From Methylophilaceae bacterium (GTDB lineage Bacteria > Pseudomonadota > Gammaproteobacteria > Burkholderiales > Methylophilaceae): 64,000 nucleotides of DNA. Under the pieces are notes generated by a model. It did not search any database and was not told the origin of the DNA. It worked only from the letters and a program-made list of their open reading frames with translations. Shown here piece after piece: positions 1 to 9,984 of this stretch. Location: assembly GCA_905339275.1 (NCBI GenBank), contig CAJPFK010000038.1, forward strand, positions 186,001 through 250,000, written 5' to 3'. The translations under genes were made by a program, and so were the position numbers. How positions within the stretch are numbered: position 1 is the stretch's first letter; each line of letters opens with the position of its first letter.

Positions 1-1238
1 GCCTGATTCATGTTCTTTTCAACCGTGATATGGGTGAGAATGATGATGTCAGCCTCGGTTTCGTTATCCGCAGGTTCCTTCTGCATCATGGCGTCTATCG
101 AAATGTCGCGATCCCCGAGGATACGGGTGACTTCGGCCAGCACGCCGGGTTTATCCGAAGCGCGCATGCGCAGGTAATAGGCGCTGCTGATTTCGTCTAT
201 CGGCAATATCGGCAGATTGACGATCTGGTCCGGCTGGAAAGCCAGGTACGGCACGCGCTGTTCAACGGCAGCATCCGCCAGGCGCGCCACATCGACCAGG
301 TCGGCGACCACCGCGCTCGCGGTCGGCTCTGCGCCCGCACCGGCACCGTAATAAAGCGTAGGCCCCACCGCATCGCCCTTGACGACGACGGCATTCATGG
401 CGCCATTCACGTTCGCCACCAGGCGTTTTTCAGGAATCAATGTCGGATGCACGCGCAGCTCGACGCCCTGTTCGCCGCGCTTGGTGATCCCCAGCAGCTT
501 GACGCGATAGCCCAGTTCCTCGGCGTAGCGGATATCCTTGCTCTCCAGCCTGGTGATGCCCTCCGTGTAAGCCTTGTCGAACTGCATCGGGATACCGAAG
601 CCGATGGCCGACAGGATCATCAGCTTGTGCGCGGCATCGATGCCTTCCACGTCGAAAGTCGGGTCAGCCTCGGCATAACCCAGGCGCTGCGCTTCGCCGA
701 GCACATCGGCGAAGGCCAGGCCTTTGTCGCGCATCTCGCTCAGGATGAAATTGGTGGTGCCGTTGATGATGCCCGCAATCCACTCGATGCGATTGGCAGC
801 CAGGCCCTCACGCAAGGCCTTGATGATGGGAATGCCGCCGGCAACGGCTGCCTCGAAGGCGACGATGACGCCTTTTTTCTGCGCCGCCGCAAAAATTTCG
901 TTGCCATGCAAGGCGATCAGCGCCTTGTTCGCCGTCACCACGTGCTTGCCGTTTTCGATGGCTTTCAGCACCAGCTCCCTGGCGACCGTATAGCCGCCGA
1001 TCAACTCGACGACGACGTCGATGTCCGGATCGTTGACGACGGCGAAAGCATCGTCCGTCACTTCGGCAGCCCCTTGCGTGAGCTGGCGCGCGAGTTCCAG
1101 ATTGCGGTCGGCGACCTTGACGATTTGTATCGTGCGGCCCGCCCGGCGGCTGATCTCCTGCTGGTTGCGGCGCAGCACGGTGAATGTGCCGCCGCCTACG
1201 GTGCCGATGCCCAACAGGCCAACGTTGATAGGTTTCAT
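1..1238 (-). CDS. hom: Homoserine dehydrogenase, partial (C-terminus off the left edge)
   Basis: NAD(P)-dependent reduction of aspartate semialdehyde to homoserine in the threonine/methionine pathway. Reading the minus strand gives an N-terminal Rossmann motif (GLLGIGTVGGG, residues about 7-17), the catalytic region with EADPTFDVEG and DAAHK, and, from about residue 350, an ACT regulatory domain (DKPGVLAEVTRI) that supports feedback control by threonine. The reading frame is open to base 1, so the last residues and the stop lie outside the window. ATG at 1238 (MKPINVG) fits the family; an in-frame ATG at 1256 would add six residues. It follows alaA by about 80 bp on the same strand, the usual betaproteobacterial alaA-hom arrangement in which thrC normally comes next. 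Confidence 0.95.
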   Translation of the reverse strand, partial: MKPINVGLLGIGTVGGGTFTVLRRNQQEISRRAGRTIQIVKVADRNLELARQLTQGAAEVTDDAFAVVNDPDIDVVVELIGGYTVARELVLKAIENGKHVVTANKALIALHGNEIFAAAQKKGVIVAFEAAVAGGIPIIKALREGLAANRIEWIAGIINGTTNFILSEMRDKGLAFADVLGEAQRLGYAEADPTFDVEGIDAAHKLMILSAIGFGIPMQFDKAYTEGITRLESKDIRYAEELGYRVKLLGITKRGEQGVELRVHPTLIPEKRLVANVNGAMNAVVVKGDAVGPTLYYGAGAGAEPTASAVVADLVDVARLADAAVEQRVPYLAFQPDQIVNLPILPIDEISSAYYLRMRASDKPGVLAEVTRILGDRDISIDAMMQKEPADNETEADIIILTHITVEKNMNQ

Positions 1239-1318
1239 ACTGAGACTGACTTTCATATCCAAAAAAATGATGCCGCTGTGCTATTTCAAGCTGCTGCGTT
1301 CAAGCCCCTGCGCTTGCC

Positions 1319-2551
1319 TCAAGCTGCCGCTCCATGTTCCTTGCGGTAGTTCTCGAGGAACCTGGCAATACGCCCGATCGCTTCCGTCAGGTCGTCCACG
1401 TTCGGCAGGAAGACCACGCGGAAGTGGTCCGGCTTTTTCCAGTTGAAGCCGCTGCCCTGTACCAGCAATACCTTTTCTTCCAGCAACAAATCCAGAATGA
1501 ATTGCTGGTCGTCCTTGATCGGATAGATTTTGGGATCGAGTCTGGGGAACAGGTACATCGCCGCAGCCGGTTTGGTGCAGGTCACACCGGGAATCTCGGT
1601 CAGCAGCTTGTAAGCCAGGTCGCGCTGCTTGCATAGACGTCCGCCCGGCGCGACCAGGTCGTTGATGCTCTGATAGCCGCCCAATGCGGTCTGAATCGCC
1701 AGTTGTCCAGGAACGTTTGCGCACAGGCGCATGGAAGCCAGCATGTTGAGGCCTTCGATGTAGTCGGTGGCATGGCGCTTTTCGCCAGACACCACCAGCC
1801 AGCCGGCGCGATAGCCGCAGGTGCGGTAATTCTTGGAAAGCCCGTTGAATGTGACAAACAGCACATCATCGGCGAGCGATGCGACCGAGGTGTGCGTATT
1901 GCCGTCGTACAACACCTTGTCGTAGATTTCATCGGCAAAAATCACCAGCTTGTGGTGGCGTGCAATCTCGATGATGCCTTCCAGCGTTTCTTTCGGGTAC
2001 AAGGCCCCGGTCGGATTGTTCGGGTTGATGATGACGATGCCGCGCGTATTGGCATTGATTTTGGACTCGATATCCTTCAGGTCGGGCAGCCAGCCGGTCT
2101 GTTCATCGCAGAGATAATGACGCGGCGTACCGCCGGCCAGGGTCACGGCTGCGGTCCATAGCGGATAGTCCGGCATGGGAATCAGTATCTGGTCGCCGTT
2201 GTTCAGCAAGGCCTGCATCGCCATCACGATCAGCTCGGAAACGCCGTTGCCGATGATGATGTCATCAATCGTCACACCCGGAATGTTCTTCTGCTGGGTG
2301 TAATGCATGATGGCCTTGCGCGCGGAAAACAGGCCCTTGGAATCGGTGTAACCGGATGCCTGGTCCATATTGCGGATGACATCCTGCAATATCTCTTCAG
2401 GCGCTTCAAAACCGAACGGCGCAGGGTTGCCGATATTCAGCTTGATGATGCGCTGCCCCTCTTCTTCCATCTCCCGCGCGCGCGCCAACACCGGGCCGCG
2501 AATGTCGTAGCACACGTTGTTGAGTTTGGTGGATTTCAGTATGGGGTCCAT
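1319..2551 (-). CDS. alaA: Alanine transaminase, AlaA-type PLP aminotransferase
   Basis: Class I/II pyridoxal-phosphate aminotransferase of 410 residues, the usual AlaA length, converting pyruvate and glutamate to alanine. The N-terminus MDPILKSTKLNNVCYDIRGP is typical of AlaA rather than AspC. PLP-binding features are visible: NPNNPTGALYP, the ADEIYDKVLYDG segment, and the Schiff-base lysine in GLSKNYRTCGYRAGW. It lies immediately upstream of hom on the same strand and is probably cotranscribed with it. The start is the first ATG, followed by the conserved N-terminus. Confidence 0.93.
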   Translation of the reverse strand: MDPILKSTKLNNVCYDIRGPVLARAREMEEEGQRIIKLNIGNPAPFGFEAPEEILQDVIRNMDQASGYTDSKGLFSARKAIMHYTQQKNIPGVTIDDIIIGNGVSELIVMAMQALLNNGDQILIPMPDYPLWTAAVTLAGGTPRHYLCDEQTGWLPDLKDIESKINANTRGIVIINPNNPTGALYPKETLEGIIEIARHHKLVIFADEIYDKVLYDGNTHTSVASLADDVLFVTFNGLSKNYRTCGYRAGWLVVSGEKRHATDYIEGLNMLASMRLCANVPGQLAIQTALGGYQSINDLVAPGGRLCKQRDLAYKLLTEIPGVTCTKPAAAMYLFPRLDPKIYPIKDDQQFILDLLLEEKVLLVQGSGFNWKKPDHFRVVFLPNVDDLTEAIGRIARFLENYRKEHGAAA

Positions 2552-2668
2552 GGTCGGTCGGTATTAGGCAGAAGATGCCCTGAAAAAAGTGTGTTATCTT
2601 ACATTGTCACGGGCATGCCAGCAATGAAAGCGGGCAACAACGCCCATTCACTCAAACCGATATCCGCC

Positions 2669-3037
2669 ATGAAACTACATCTGACACAGGCTGCTGGAAA
2701 CCAGCTCATCACCGGCTACGGCGCGGGCTGGGTAGAAGTCAACGCAGTTCGCCATGCCCAATCGCTGATTGTCATGCCGAATCAGTTCATCGAGGGCTGG
2801 GCAGCCGGCGATTTCGACAGCCTTGCTGAGCAGGATTTTGTGAAACTGGCAGCACTGAAGCCCGAAGTGATTCTACTCGGTACCGGCTCCCGGCATCGCT
2901 TCATCCACCCCCGCATCACGCGCAACCTGACGGATGCCGGCATCAGCATCGAGTGTATGAGCACGGCAGCGGCCTGCCGGACCTATAACATTCTGATGGC
3001 TGAAGGCCGCCATGTTGCGGCTGCGCTGCTGATCTGA
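2669..3037 (+). CDS. Mth938-like domain protein (DUF498)
   Basis: A 122-residue protein of the Mth938/NDUFAF3-like superfamily, conserved in proteobacteria but without an assigned biochemical role. Family marks are the VIVMPNQFIEGW-like strand, the EVILLGTGSRHRFIHPRI segment and the C-terminal ECMSTAAACRTYNILMAEGR stretch. Start taken at MKLHL (2669); an in-frame ATG at 2622 would add a poorly conserved extension. It is divergent from alaA (118 bp apart) and precedes ugd by 174 bp, so it may be a single-gene transcript. Confidence 0.8.
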   Translation: MKLHLTQAAGNQLITGYGAGWVEVNAVRHAQSLIVMPNQFIEGWAAGDFDSLAEQDFVKLAALKPEVILLGTGSRHRFIHPRITRNLTDAGISIECMSTAAACRTYNILMAEGRHVAAALLI

Positions 3038-3120
3038 TCTGATCCAGCCAGCCGGTTTTCCATCACGCCGGCAGAAGCAATCCCGGCAGGTAGCGGCCAG
3101 CCCGGGTTGCTATCGCAAAA

Positions 3121-3144
3121 ATGACAGTTTCCTGAAAGTGTCAT
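3121..3144. promoter_or_regulatory. Near-perfect dyad upstream of ugd
   Basis: Left arm ATGACAGTTTC (3121-3131), two-base centre, right arm GAAAGTGTCAT (3134-3144). The arms are reverse complements except at one position. The dyad ends 68 bp before the ugd start and upstream of a weak -10-like TAGATT (3175-3180), where an activator would sit. It could also form a hairpin behind the gene ending at 3037, but no T tract follows directly. Confidence 0.5.
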
Positions 3145-3211
3145 GGTGTTCATCATTTTTTAACATTCGCTGACTAGATTGGCTTCAATCCATATCAGCG
3201 AGGTTGAACCC

Positions 3212-4585
3212 ATGAAAATATCAGTAGTTGGCAGCGGCTATGTCGGCCTCGTTACCGGCACATGCCTGGCGGAAGTCGGCCATCATGTGCTTTGCCTGGA
3301 CTCCGACCCGGCCAAGATCGAGCTGCTGCAGTCCGGCCAGCCCACCATCTACGAACCGGGACTGGACGACCTGCTCAAACGCAATATCGCCAGCGGACGT
3401 CTTGAGTTCACCACTTCAGCTGAAGCAAGCGCACAGTTCGGTGACGTTCAGTTTATTGCCGTCGGCACGCCGCCGGACGAAAACGGCTCAGCCGACCTGC
3501 GGCATGTCCTTGCGGCAGCGGAAGCGATCGCCAGGCACATAAGCAGGCGAACCATAATCGTCAACAAATCCACGGTGCCGGTCGGGACCGCGGACCAGGT
3601 CAGGGCCTTGATCCAGAAGACGCTCACGCAGCGCAACAGCAAACTGCCATTCTCCGTGGTTTCCAATCCGGAATTCCTCAAGGAAGGCGCGGCGATCGAG
3701 GATTTCATGCGGCCGGACCGTATCATTATCGGTTCCACGGACGAGCACGACATCGATGTGATGAAAGCCCTCTATGCCCCGTTCAACCGGCACCACAACC
3801 GCATCATCACCATGGATGTGCGATCCGCCGAACTCACCAAATATGCTGCCAACTGCATGCTGGCAGCGCGTGTTTCGTTCATGAACGAACTGGCGAACCT
3901 GGCCGATGAACTGGGTGCGGATATCGAGAATGTCCGCATGGGCATAGGCTCCGACCCCAGAATCGGCTACGACTTCATTTATGCCGGTTGCGGCTACGGC
4001 GGTTCCTGCTTTCCGAAGGACGTGAAGGCGCTGGCAAACACTGCGGCACAGCTCGGCATCGACATGCAGATGCTCAAAGCCGCCGAAAACATCAACATGA
4101 AGCAGAAACACGTACTGGTGGATAAAATCAGGAAAAGATTCGGCGATGACCTCGGCGGCATGCGTTTCGCGCTCTGGGGACTGTCATTCAAACCCAATAC
4201 CGATGACATGCGCGAAGCCCCCAGCCGCACCCTGATCGACCGCCTGATCAGCCTGGGCGCCGCCGTACAGGCCTACGACCCGGTCGCCATGCATGAGGCG
4301 CAGCGCTTGTACGCCGGACAACCGGAAATCGGCTTTGCCGATTCCCCGTTTGCAGCGCTGGAGGGTGCGGATGCGCTGGTGATCGTAACGGAGTGGAAGG
4401 AATTCCGTGCGCCGGATTTCGGGAAAATCCGCGACATCCTGCATTATCCGGTGATTTTCGATGGGCGGAACCTGTTTTCCCCTGCGCAGCTGAAACAGCT
4501 CGGCATTGAATACCACGGTATCGGCAGGACGCAAAAACCGGGCCTGCAACTGGTATGCAACCAATCGCGGGCTGTCGCTTCCTAG
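3212..4585 (+). CDS. ugd: UDP-glucose 6-dehydrogenase
   Basis: Oxidises UDP-glucose to UDP-glucuronate for exopolysaccharide or lipopolysaccharide sugars. The 457-residue protein starts at [16 protein letters not shown] (NAD-binding GxGYVG). It carries the [14 protein letters not shown] and PDRIIIGS blocks, the catalytic cysteine Cys266 in [16 protein letters not shown], and the C-terminal nucleotide-binding domain ([19 protein letters not shown]). An earlier in-frame start at 3179 exists, but the extra residues precede the Rossmann strand and are not conserved. It is convergent with the EAL gene 8 bp away. The two phosphohexomutase genes at 30.8 and 32.7 kb supply related nucleotide-sugar precursors. 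Confidence 0.95.
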   Translation: MKISVVGSGYVGLVTGTCLAEVGHHVLCLDSDPAKIELLQSGQPTIYEPGLDDLLKRNIASGRLEFTTSAEASAQFGDVQFIAVGTPPDENGSADLRHVLAAAEAIARHISRRTIIVNKSTVPVGTADQVRALIQKTLTQRNSKLPFSVVSNPEFLKEGAAIEDFMRPDRIIIGSTDEHDIDVMKALYAPFNRHHNRIITMDVRSAELTKYAANCMLAARVSFMNELANLADELGADIENVRMGIGSDPRIGYDFIYAGCGYGGSCFPKDVKALANTAAQLGIDMQMLKAAENINMKQKHVLVDKIRKRFGDDLGGMRFALWGLSFKPNTDDMREAPSRTLIDRLISLGAAVQAYDPVAMHEAQRLYAGQPEIGFADSPFAALEGADALVIVTEWKEFRAPDFGKIRDILHYPVIFDGRNLFSPAQLKQLGIEYHGIGRTQKPGLQLVCNQSRAVAS

Positions 4586-4593
4586 TTGTTTGG

Positions 4594-6021
4594 CTATTCG
4601 TTCAGCGGGGTCAGAACGGCATGCGGCGGGCTGGCGCCCTGTTTCAGGACAAGCGCGTCAAATTCGCGGATGGGAACCGGTTTGCCGAAAAAATATCCCT
4701 GGAAAGCCGGGCAGCCGATTTCGATCAGGCACTGCAACTGGCTTCCGGTTTCGACGCCTTCCGCAATCACGTCGAATGCCAGCGCCTTGCCGAGTGCGAT
4801 GATGGTGCGCGCAATCGCCTTGTCGTGCACATTGCCGAGAATGTCGCGCACGAACAACTGGTCGATCTTGAGTTGCGTCAGGGGCAGGCGGCGCAGATAG
4901 TTCAGCGATGAATAGCCGCTGCCGAAATCGTCGAGCGCGATGCCGACGCCTGCCTGTTTCAGCGCCGCCATTTTCCCGATAACGTCGTCCATGTCGTCGA
5001 TCAGGATGCTTTCCGTCAATTCCAGCTTTAGCCTGGACGGATCGATGCCCGTCCGCGCGATGATGGACAATACCTGCGGCACGAAGCCCGCGTCGCGGAA
5101 CTGTTGTGCGCTGATATTCACCGCCAGCACCAGATGCGCCGTCTCCTGCCTCGCCGCCCAGATCGCCAGTTGATGGCAGGCCGCATTCAGTACCCAGTGG
5201 CCGATCGGGATCATCAGGCCGATTTTCTCCGCCACCGGAATCACGTCTTTGGGCGGCAGCAGGCCGCGCACCGGGTGCTGCCAGCGGATCAGCGCCTCGG
5301 CGCCGAGAATCGTGCCATGCTGGTCCACCTGCGGCTGGTAATACAGCACGAACTGGTGGTCCCACAGCGCAATGCTCAACTCCTTGCTGACATGCGTCTG
5401 CCGGGCAAAATCCGACCGCATCACATACAGCACCAGGCAGAGCATGGCCGTCACCATCATGCCGTTCACCCAGGCCCCGACCGTGCGGATGTCTTCCGCG
5501 AGCGCCACGTCCTGCATTTGGGCAGACTCCGTCACGAACGACAGGTGCGTGCTGGAAAAGACGACGAACGCAACCAGATAGACGGCAATGACACCGTATT
5601 TCAGCAAGTAATGCTCGTTTTGCAGAATCAGATAGGCAAGAAACGCCAGCGCCAGAAAATAAAGATGCACGACACGTGGCGTCGTCGCGTTTGGAACATC
5701 CATGAACAGGCTCATGACGGCCAATACGAGAAACAATCCGCCAAACAATAAAAAAGCCGCAACCCGTGTGCGGCCTGATCGATTGAGAAGATAGACGGCG
5801 GCGCCAACCCCGGCCAGCCAGGCATCCACCGTGACGGAGAACCATTGCGCCTGAAAGATGAACAAACTCATCCAGCCGACGCCAGCCAACATGCAGATCG
5901 TCGCCACGAGCTGCAAGGCAATCCTGACCCGGTGCGCCTGTATTTCGTCCAGCACGGTGGATGCAATGTCGTATTCGGTTGGTTTCGCCTGATTTTTCAA
6001 TTGTTGTTTAGACCACCTCAA
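4594..6021 (-). CDS. Membrane-anchored EAL-domain c-di-GMP phosphodiesterase
   Basis: 475 residues: an N-terminal membrane module with about six hydrophobic segments (residues about 35-205), then a cytoplasmic EAL domain (about 225-465). All signature motifs of active enzymes are present: EALIRW, NISAQQF, LELTES, DDFGSGYSSLNYL, LKID, AEGVET and QGYFF, so hydrolysis of c-di-GMP to pGpG is expected. No GGDEF domain is present, and the signal sensed by the membrane module is unknown. It lies downstream of fabB on the same strand (75 bp) but is probably an independent unit. Confidence 0.88.
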   Translation of the reverse strand: MRWSKQQLKNQAKPTEYDIASTVLDEIQAHRVRIALQLVATICMLAGVGWMSLFIFQAQWFSVTVDAWLAGVGAAVYLLNRSGRTRVAAFLLFGGLFLVLAVMSLFMDVPNATTPRVVHLYFLALAFLAYLILQNEHYLLKYGVIAVYLVAFVVFSSTHLSFVTESAQMQDVALAEDIRTVGAWVNGMMVTAMLCLVLYVMRSDFARQTHVSKELSIALWDHQFVLYYQPQVDQHGTILGAEALIRWQHPVRGLLPPKDVIPVAEKIGLMIPIGHWVLNAACHQLAIWAARQETAHLVLAVNISAQQFRDAGFVPQVLSIIARTGIDPSRLKLELTESILIDDMDDVIGKMAALKQAGVGIALDDFGSGYSSLNYLRRLPLTQLKIDQLFVRDILGNVHDKAIARTIIALGKALAFDVIAEGVETGSQLQCLIEIGCPAFQGYFFGKPVPIREFDALVLKQGASPPHAVLTPLNE

Positions 6022-6095
6022 CCATCAAACGGAAAGCGCCCCTCGCGCCACCGGAAACTACACCGGGATCACCCGGAACATCAGCACGCCCTACA

Positions 6096-7316
6096 TCAAA
6101 CTCCTTTGCGGGAGAACGTCAACGTTGCATTGGTGCCGCCAAACCCGAAGCTGTTGGACAGCGCTGTCTGGATATTGGCGTTGTCGATGCGTTCACGCAC
6201 GATATTCAGCCCCGCCGCCGCTGGGTCCAGCGTCTCGATATTCGCGGACGCAGCAATGAAGTCGTGTTCCATCATCAGCAGGGTGTAGATCGCTTCGTTC
6301 ACGCCTGCCGCGCCCAGCGCATGGCCGGAGAGCGACTTGGTGGAAGCAATGGCGGTCCGGCTTTCGCCGAACACCTCGCGTATCGCCTCCAGTTCCTTCA
6401 CATCACCGACCGGTGTGCTGGTGCCGTGGGTATTGATGTAATCAATCGGGCCTTCAACGCCCTGCAAAGCCAGGCGCATGCATCGCACCGCGCCCTCCCC
6501 GCTTGGCGCAACCATGTCGTAGCCATCGGAAGTAGCGCCATAACCGACGACTTCGGCGTAAATCCTGGCGCCGCGGGCCCTGGCATGTTCGTATTCCTCC
6601 AGCACGACAATGCCGCCGCCGCCCGAAATGACAAAGCCATCGCGGTTGGCGTCGTAGGTACGCGAGGCCTTTTCCGGGGTATCGTTGTACTTGCTTGAAA
6701 GCGCGCCCATGGCATCGAACATGAACGACATCGTCCAGTTTTCCTCTTCGCTCCCGCCGGCGAAAATAATATCCTGCTTGCCCATCTGGATCTGCTCTAC
6801 GCCATTGCCTATACAATGCGCGCTGGTCGAACAGGCCGAGCTGATGGCATAGTTGATGCCCTTGATCTGCGCCCCCGTGGCCAGGCAGGCGACCGGGCCG
6901 CTGCACATGGACTTGGTCACCATATAGGGGCCGACACGGCGGATGCCTTTCTCGCGCAAGGTGTCGGCGCCTTCCAGTATGCTCTCATGAGAAGCACCGC
7001 CTGCGCCGACGATAATCCCCGTGCGCACATTGGATACCAGTTCCGGCGGCAGGCTGGCATCGGCGATCGCCTCTTGCAGGGCAATCCACGCATAGGCATG
7101 GCCATTCGCCATGAAACGCAGCAGCTTGCGATCGATAAGCGTTTGTATATCGAGATTCCTGATGGAACCTGCCACATGCGAGCGCAAGCCCCGGTCAGCG
7201 TATTCCTGCTGAAAAGTGATGCCGGAGCGACCTGCACGCAAGCTATCCAGAACTTCGGATTTATTATTTCCCAGGCTGGAAACAATTCCCATACCAGTAA
7301 CTACTACACGACGCAT
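6096..7316 (-). CDS. fabB: 3-oxoacyl-[ACP] synthase I
   Basis: Condensing enzyme for fatty-acid elongation, required together with FabA for unsaturated fatty acids. 406 residues, family length. The Cys-His-His triad is visible: Cys162 in [11 protein letters not shown], His297 in [11 protein letters not shown] and His332 in [11 protein letters not shown]. It sits 51 bp downstream of fabA on the same strand, a standard fabA-fabB operon; this pairing supports FabB over FabF. Confidence 0.95.
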   Translation of the reverse strand: MRRVVVTGMGIVSSLGNNKSEVLDSLRAGRSGITFQQEYADRGLRSHVAGSIRNLDIQTLIDRKLLRFMANGHAYAWIALQEAIADASLPPELVSNVRTGIIVGAGGASHESILEGADTLREKGIRRVGPYMVTKSMCSGPVACLATGAQIKGINYAISSACSTSAHCIGNGVEQIQMGKQDIIFAGGSEEENWTMSFMFDAMGALSSKYNDTPEKASRTYDANRDGFVISGGGGIVVLEEYEHARARGARIYAEVVGYGATSDGYDMVAPSGEGAVRCMRLALQGVEGPIDYINTHGTSTPVGDVKELEAIREVFGESRTAIASTKSLSGHALGAAGVNEAIYTLLMMEHDFIAASANIETLDPAAAGLNIVRERIDNANIQTALSNSFGFGGTNATLTFSRKGV

Positions 7317-7367
7317 CGCGCTTCCTCCAATTGATTTTTATGCGTTGCTCTTAATTTTTTATCCGCA

Positions 7368-7883
7368 TCAGAAATTGTCAGTGCGCGTAAACAAGCCAAC
7401 GCGCAAATCATTCGCTGCATAAATTTCACGGCCATCAAGTTCCATGGTCGCGTCAGCGATGCCCATCACCAGCTTGCGCATGATGACGCGCTTCAAATCT
7501 ATTTTATAGGTAACCAGCTTGCCGGTCGGCAGCACCTGCCCGGTAAACTTCACCTCGCCTGCACCCAGTGCACGCCCACGGCCCGGGCCGCCCATCCAGC
7601 CCAGGTAGAACCCGACCAATTGCCACATGGCATCCAGCCCGAGGCATCCCGGCATCACCGGGTCGCCTTCGAAATGACACTTGAAAAACCACATATCGGG
7701 TTTGATATCGAGTTCGGCAATAATCTGGCCATTGCCATATTTGCCGCCCTCTTCCGTAATGGAAACGATGCGATCGATCATCAGCATCGGCGGCAATGGT
7801 AATTGCGCATTGCCGGGGCCGAACATTTCGCCGCGGCCGCAGCGCAGCAACTCCTCATAGGTAAAGCTGTTTTGTTTTGACAT
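7368..7883 (-). CDS. fabA: 3-hydroxydecanoyl-[ACP] dehydratase/isomerase
   Basis: Dehydrates 3-hydroxyacyl-ACP and isomerises trans-2- to cis-3-decenoyl-ACP, the branch point to unsaturated fatty acids. 171 residues, as in Escherichia coli. The catalytic pair His70 and Asp84 lies in [21 protein letters not shown], at the same positions as in the E. coli enzyme. First gene of the fabA-fabB operon, divergent from mxaR copy 1 across a 205-bp intergenic region. Confidence 0.96.
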   Translation of the reverse strand: MSKQNSFTYEELLRCGRGEMFGPGNAQLPLPPMLMIDRIVSITEEGGKYGNGQIIAELDIKPDMWFFKCHFEGDPVMPGCLGLDAMWQLVGFYLGWMGGPGRGRALGAGEVKFTGQVLPTGKLVTYKIDLKRVIMRKLVMGIADATMELDGREIYAANDLRVGLFTRTDNF

Positions 7884-7992
7884 CAGAGACTTTTTTTCTT
7901 GAATTGGAAATGAATTTATTCGCTATTTTCGCCGGAAACGCCTCAGAGCGAAAGCCCTTGTCAATCAAAGAATTTGATTTGGGGTATACAGA

Positions 7993-8038
7993 TCTGTTTA
8001 CACCTGCGACGAATCTGTTTACTATCATGTCTGGTTAC
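7993..8038 (+). repeat. Three direct repeats TCTG(T/G)TTAC in the mxaR-1/fabA intergenic region
   Basis: TCTGTTTAC at 7993-8001, TCTGTTTAC at 8014-8022 and TCTGGTTAC at 8030-8038, all in the same orientation. Start-to-start distances are 21 and 16 bp. They end 50 bp before the mxaR-1 start, which suits a response-regulator or other direct-repeat-binding activator. The regulator is not identified in the window. Confidence 0.45.
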
Positions 8039-8088
8039 ATTTTTTTACATCCTCCAAATCTTTCAACCAATTCACTCGGGACAAGTCA

Positions 8089-9105
8089 ATGAGCGACCGA
8101 CAACTGGCCGACTGGCGTAAACATGCGCTGAAACTAGAATCAGAAATCAACAAGGTGGTCGTGGGCCAGCAATCTCCCATCCGGCTCATTACGACTGCGA
8201 TTTTCGCCCGCGGCCATGTGCTGCTGGAAGGCGATGTCGGCGTCGGCAAAACCACCTTGCTGCGCGCTTTCACGCGCGGCATCGGCGGCGGCTATCAGCG
8301 TATCGAAGGCACAATCGACCTGATGCCGAATGACCTGGTCTATCACACCTACCTTGGCGAAGACGGCAAACCGCATGTCAGCCCCGGCCCGTTGCTGATG
8401 TCGGGCGAAAATCTCTCGGTATTCTTCTTCAACGAGATCAACCGCGCACGCCCGCAAGTACATTCGCTGCTGCTGCGCGTGATGGCCGAGCGGACATTGA
8501 CCGCCTTCAACAAGGAGCACTTTTTCCCGCACATGCTGGTATTTGCCGACCGCAACCAGGTGGAAAAGGAGGAAACCTTTGATATTCCATCCGCGGCACG
8601 CGACCGTTTCATGATGGAAATCCCGATTGTCGTCCCGAGCGACCCGCTGATTCGTGAGGAACTGATGTTCAACCCGAAATTCCATAACGTGGATGCCCTG
8701 GTGTCGACAGTGGAAGCCGATATTCTCGAATTCGACAAGGTCAATGCCTTTGCCCGCATCATCCAGACGTCCATTGATGCCAGCCCGACATTGCGCCGTT
8801 ATGCCCTGGATTTGTGGCTGGCGACCAAGTCGCCCGAGCAGTTTGGCGTCAAGGTGCCGGGGGTGGAAATGAGCCGCCTGATTGTTTCAGGGGCCAGCCC
8901 GCGCGGCGTAAGCATGCTGCTGTCGGCAGCCCGCGTCAATGCCTGGCTCAATAACCGTGAAGCGGTGATACCCGAAGACATTCATGCCGTGTTCCACGAA
9001 ACCATCGCCCACCGCCTGGTGTTCAGCCCAGTTTATGAGATGCGCCGCACGGAAATCGCACGCGAATTGCTCTCCGGCATTGTCAATGCAGTATCGGCAC
9101 CATAA
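8089..9105 (+). CDS. mxaR: MoxR-family AAA+ ATPase, MxaR (copy 1)
   Basis: 338-residue MoxR-type AAA+ ATPase, first gene of a six-gene mxaRSACKL block implicated in methanol dehydrogenase maturation. Visible motifs: Walker A GDVGVGKT (residues 48-55), Walker B VFFFNE (111-116), FADRNQ (sensor region, about 152-157) and an SAARDRF arginine-finger segment (about 168-174). MoxR ATPases act with von Willebrand A partners, and four downstream genes fit that role. The ATG follows an AT-rich leader containing three direct repeats. A very similar copy is encoded on the minus strand at 47377-48405. Confidence 0.87.
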   Translation: MSDRQLADWRKHALKLESEINKVVVGQQSPIRLITTAIFARGHVLLEGDVGVGKTTLLRAFTRGIGGGYQRIEGTIDLMPNDLVYHTYLGEDGKPHVSPGPLLMSGENLSVFFFNEINRARPQVHSLLLRVMAERTLTAFNKEHFFPHMLVFADRNQVEKEETFDIPSAARDRFMMEIPIVVPSDPLIREELMFNPKFHNVDALVSTVEADILEFDKVNAFARIIQTSIDASPTLRRYALDLWLATKSPEQFGVKVPGVEMSRLIVSGASPRGVSMLLSAARVNAWLNNREAVIPEDIHAVFHETIAHRLVFSPVYEMRRTEIARELLSGIVNAVSAP

Positions 9106-9119
9106 ACGGTCACGCCTTG

Positions 9120-9980
9120 ATGCAAACCGAAGTTAAACAATTCAGCTACCAGCTCGGCTGGCGCTCGCGCGGCCGCCGCCCCGGCAGCCACAACAGCACT
9201 CAGCGCGGCATGGGAATGGAGTTTCGCGGGCATACGACACTGCTCTCGTACCCGGACCCTCGCCGCATCGACATCAGGCAGACGATACGCGATCCGCTGG
9301 AGCAGGTTTACGTACGCATTTTCAACCAGAAAAGCGCCACGCCAGTGTTTGTTCTATGTGATATGTCGGGCTCCATGCACTTCGGCAGTTACCAGCGCAA
9401 GATATCGGTGGCCGCCGACATCACGCAATCGGTCGCAAAATCCGCAACCGCCAGCAGCGACCCTTTCGCCTTTGTCGGTTTCGATGACAAGCTGCTTGAA
9501 GAATGGCATTGTACGCCATCATTCCGGCCGCACCATGCGATGGAGATGGCTGAACAACTGAAGGATTACCACCCGGGGCACGTGGGCAGCAAGGGCATCC
9601 TTGACGTTACCCGCTTCCTGCCGCGCGAACGCTCCCTGGTATTCCTGATCTCGGATTTCCACATGCCGATGGAAGACCTTGAAGCAGCGCTGGCCCTGAT
9701 GCTGCGCCACCACATTGTGCCCATGGTGCTGTGGGATGAAGCGGAGTATCGCACCCTTCCCGAATTCGGGATTGCCAGCGTCACCGACTCGGAAACCGGC
9801 GCACGACGCACGCTGTTCCTGCGTAAAAAATACCGCGACCGCATCATCCAGCACTTTGAAGAACGCCGTGCGGCCATCCATGCCCTGTTCATGCGCTTCG
9901 ATATGCCGCCGTTCTTCATCGAGCATGGCTTTGATGCCGATGCGCTCACCGATTATTTCCACCAATATGTGGCAGCCTGA
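9120..9980 (+). CDS. mxaS: DUF58/vWA protein MxaS (copy 1)
   Basis: 286-residue DUF58 protein. It shows the DUF58 signature (GMEFRGHTTLLSYPDPRRID, then the IR..Q variant) and a MIDAS-like DMSGS metal-binding motif at residues 81-85, so the vWA fold probably coordinates a divalent ion and contacts the MxaR ATPase. ATG 9120 is chosen over the TTG one codon earlier; it lies 14 bp after the mxaR stop. No membrane segment is evident, so it is likely cytoplasmic. Confidence 0.85.
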   Translation: MQTEVKQFSYQLGWRSRGRRPGSHNSTQRGMGMEFRGHTTLLSYPDPRRIDIRQTIRDPLEQVYVRIFNQKSATPVFVLCDMSGSMHFGSYQRKISVAADITQSVAKSATASSDPFAFVGFDDKLLEEWHCTPSFRPHHAMEMAEQLKDYHPGHVGSKGILDVTRFLPRERSLVFLISDFHMPMEDLEAALALMLRHHIVPMVLWDEAEYRTLPEFGIASVTDSETGARRTLFLRKKYRDRIIQHFEERRAAIHALFMRFDMPPFFIEHGFDADALTDYFHQYVAA

Positions 9981-9984
9981 CCTT

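Noticed and set aside
30-1349. Long plus-strand open frame of 439 codons at the left edge
   Set aside because: It lies antisense to homoserine dehydrogenase, whose minus-strand translation shows Rossmann, catalytic and ACT motifs. The plus frame has no recognisable domain.
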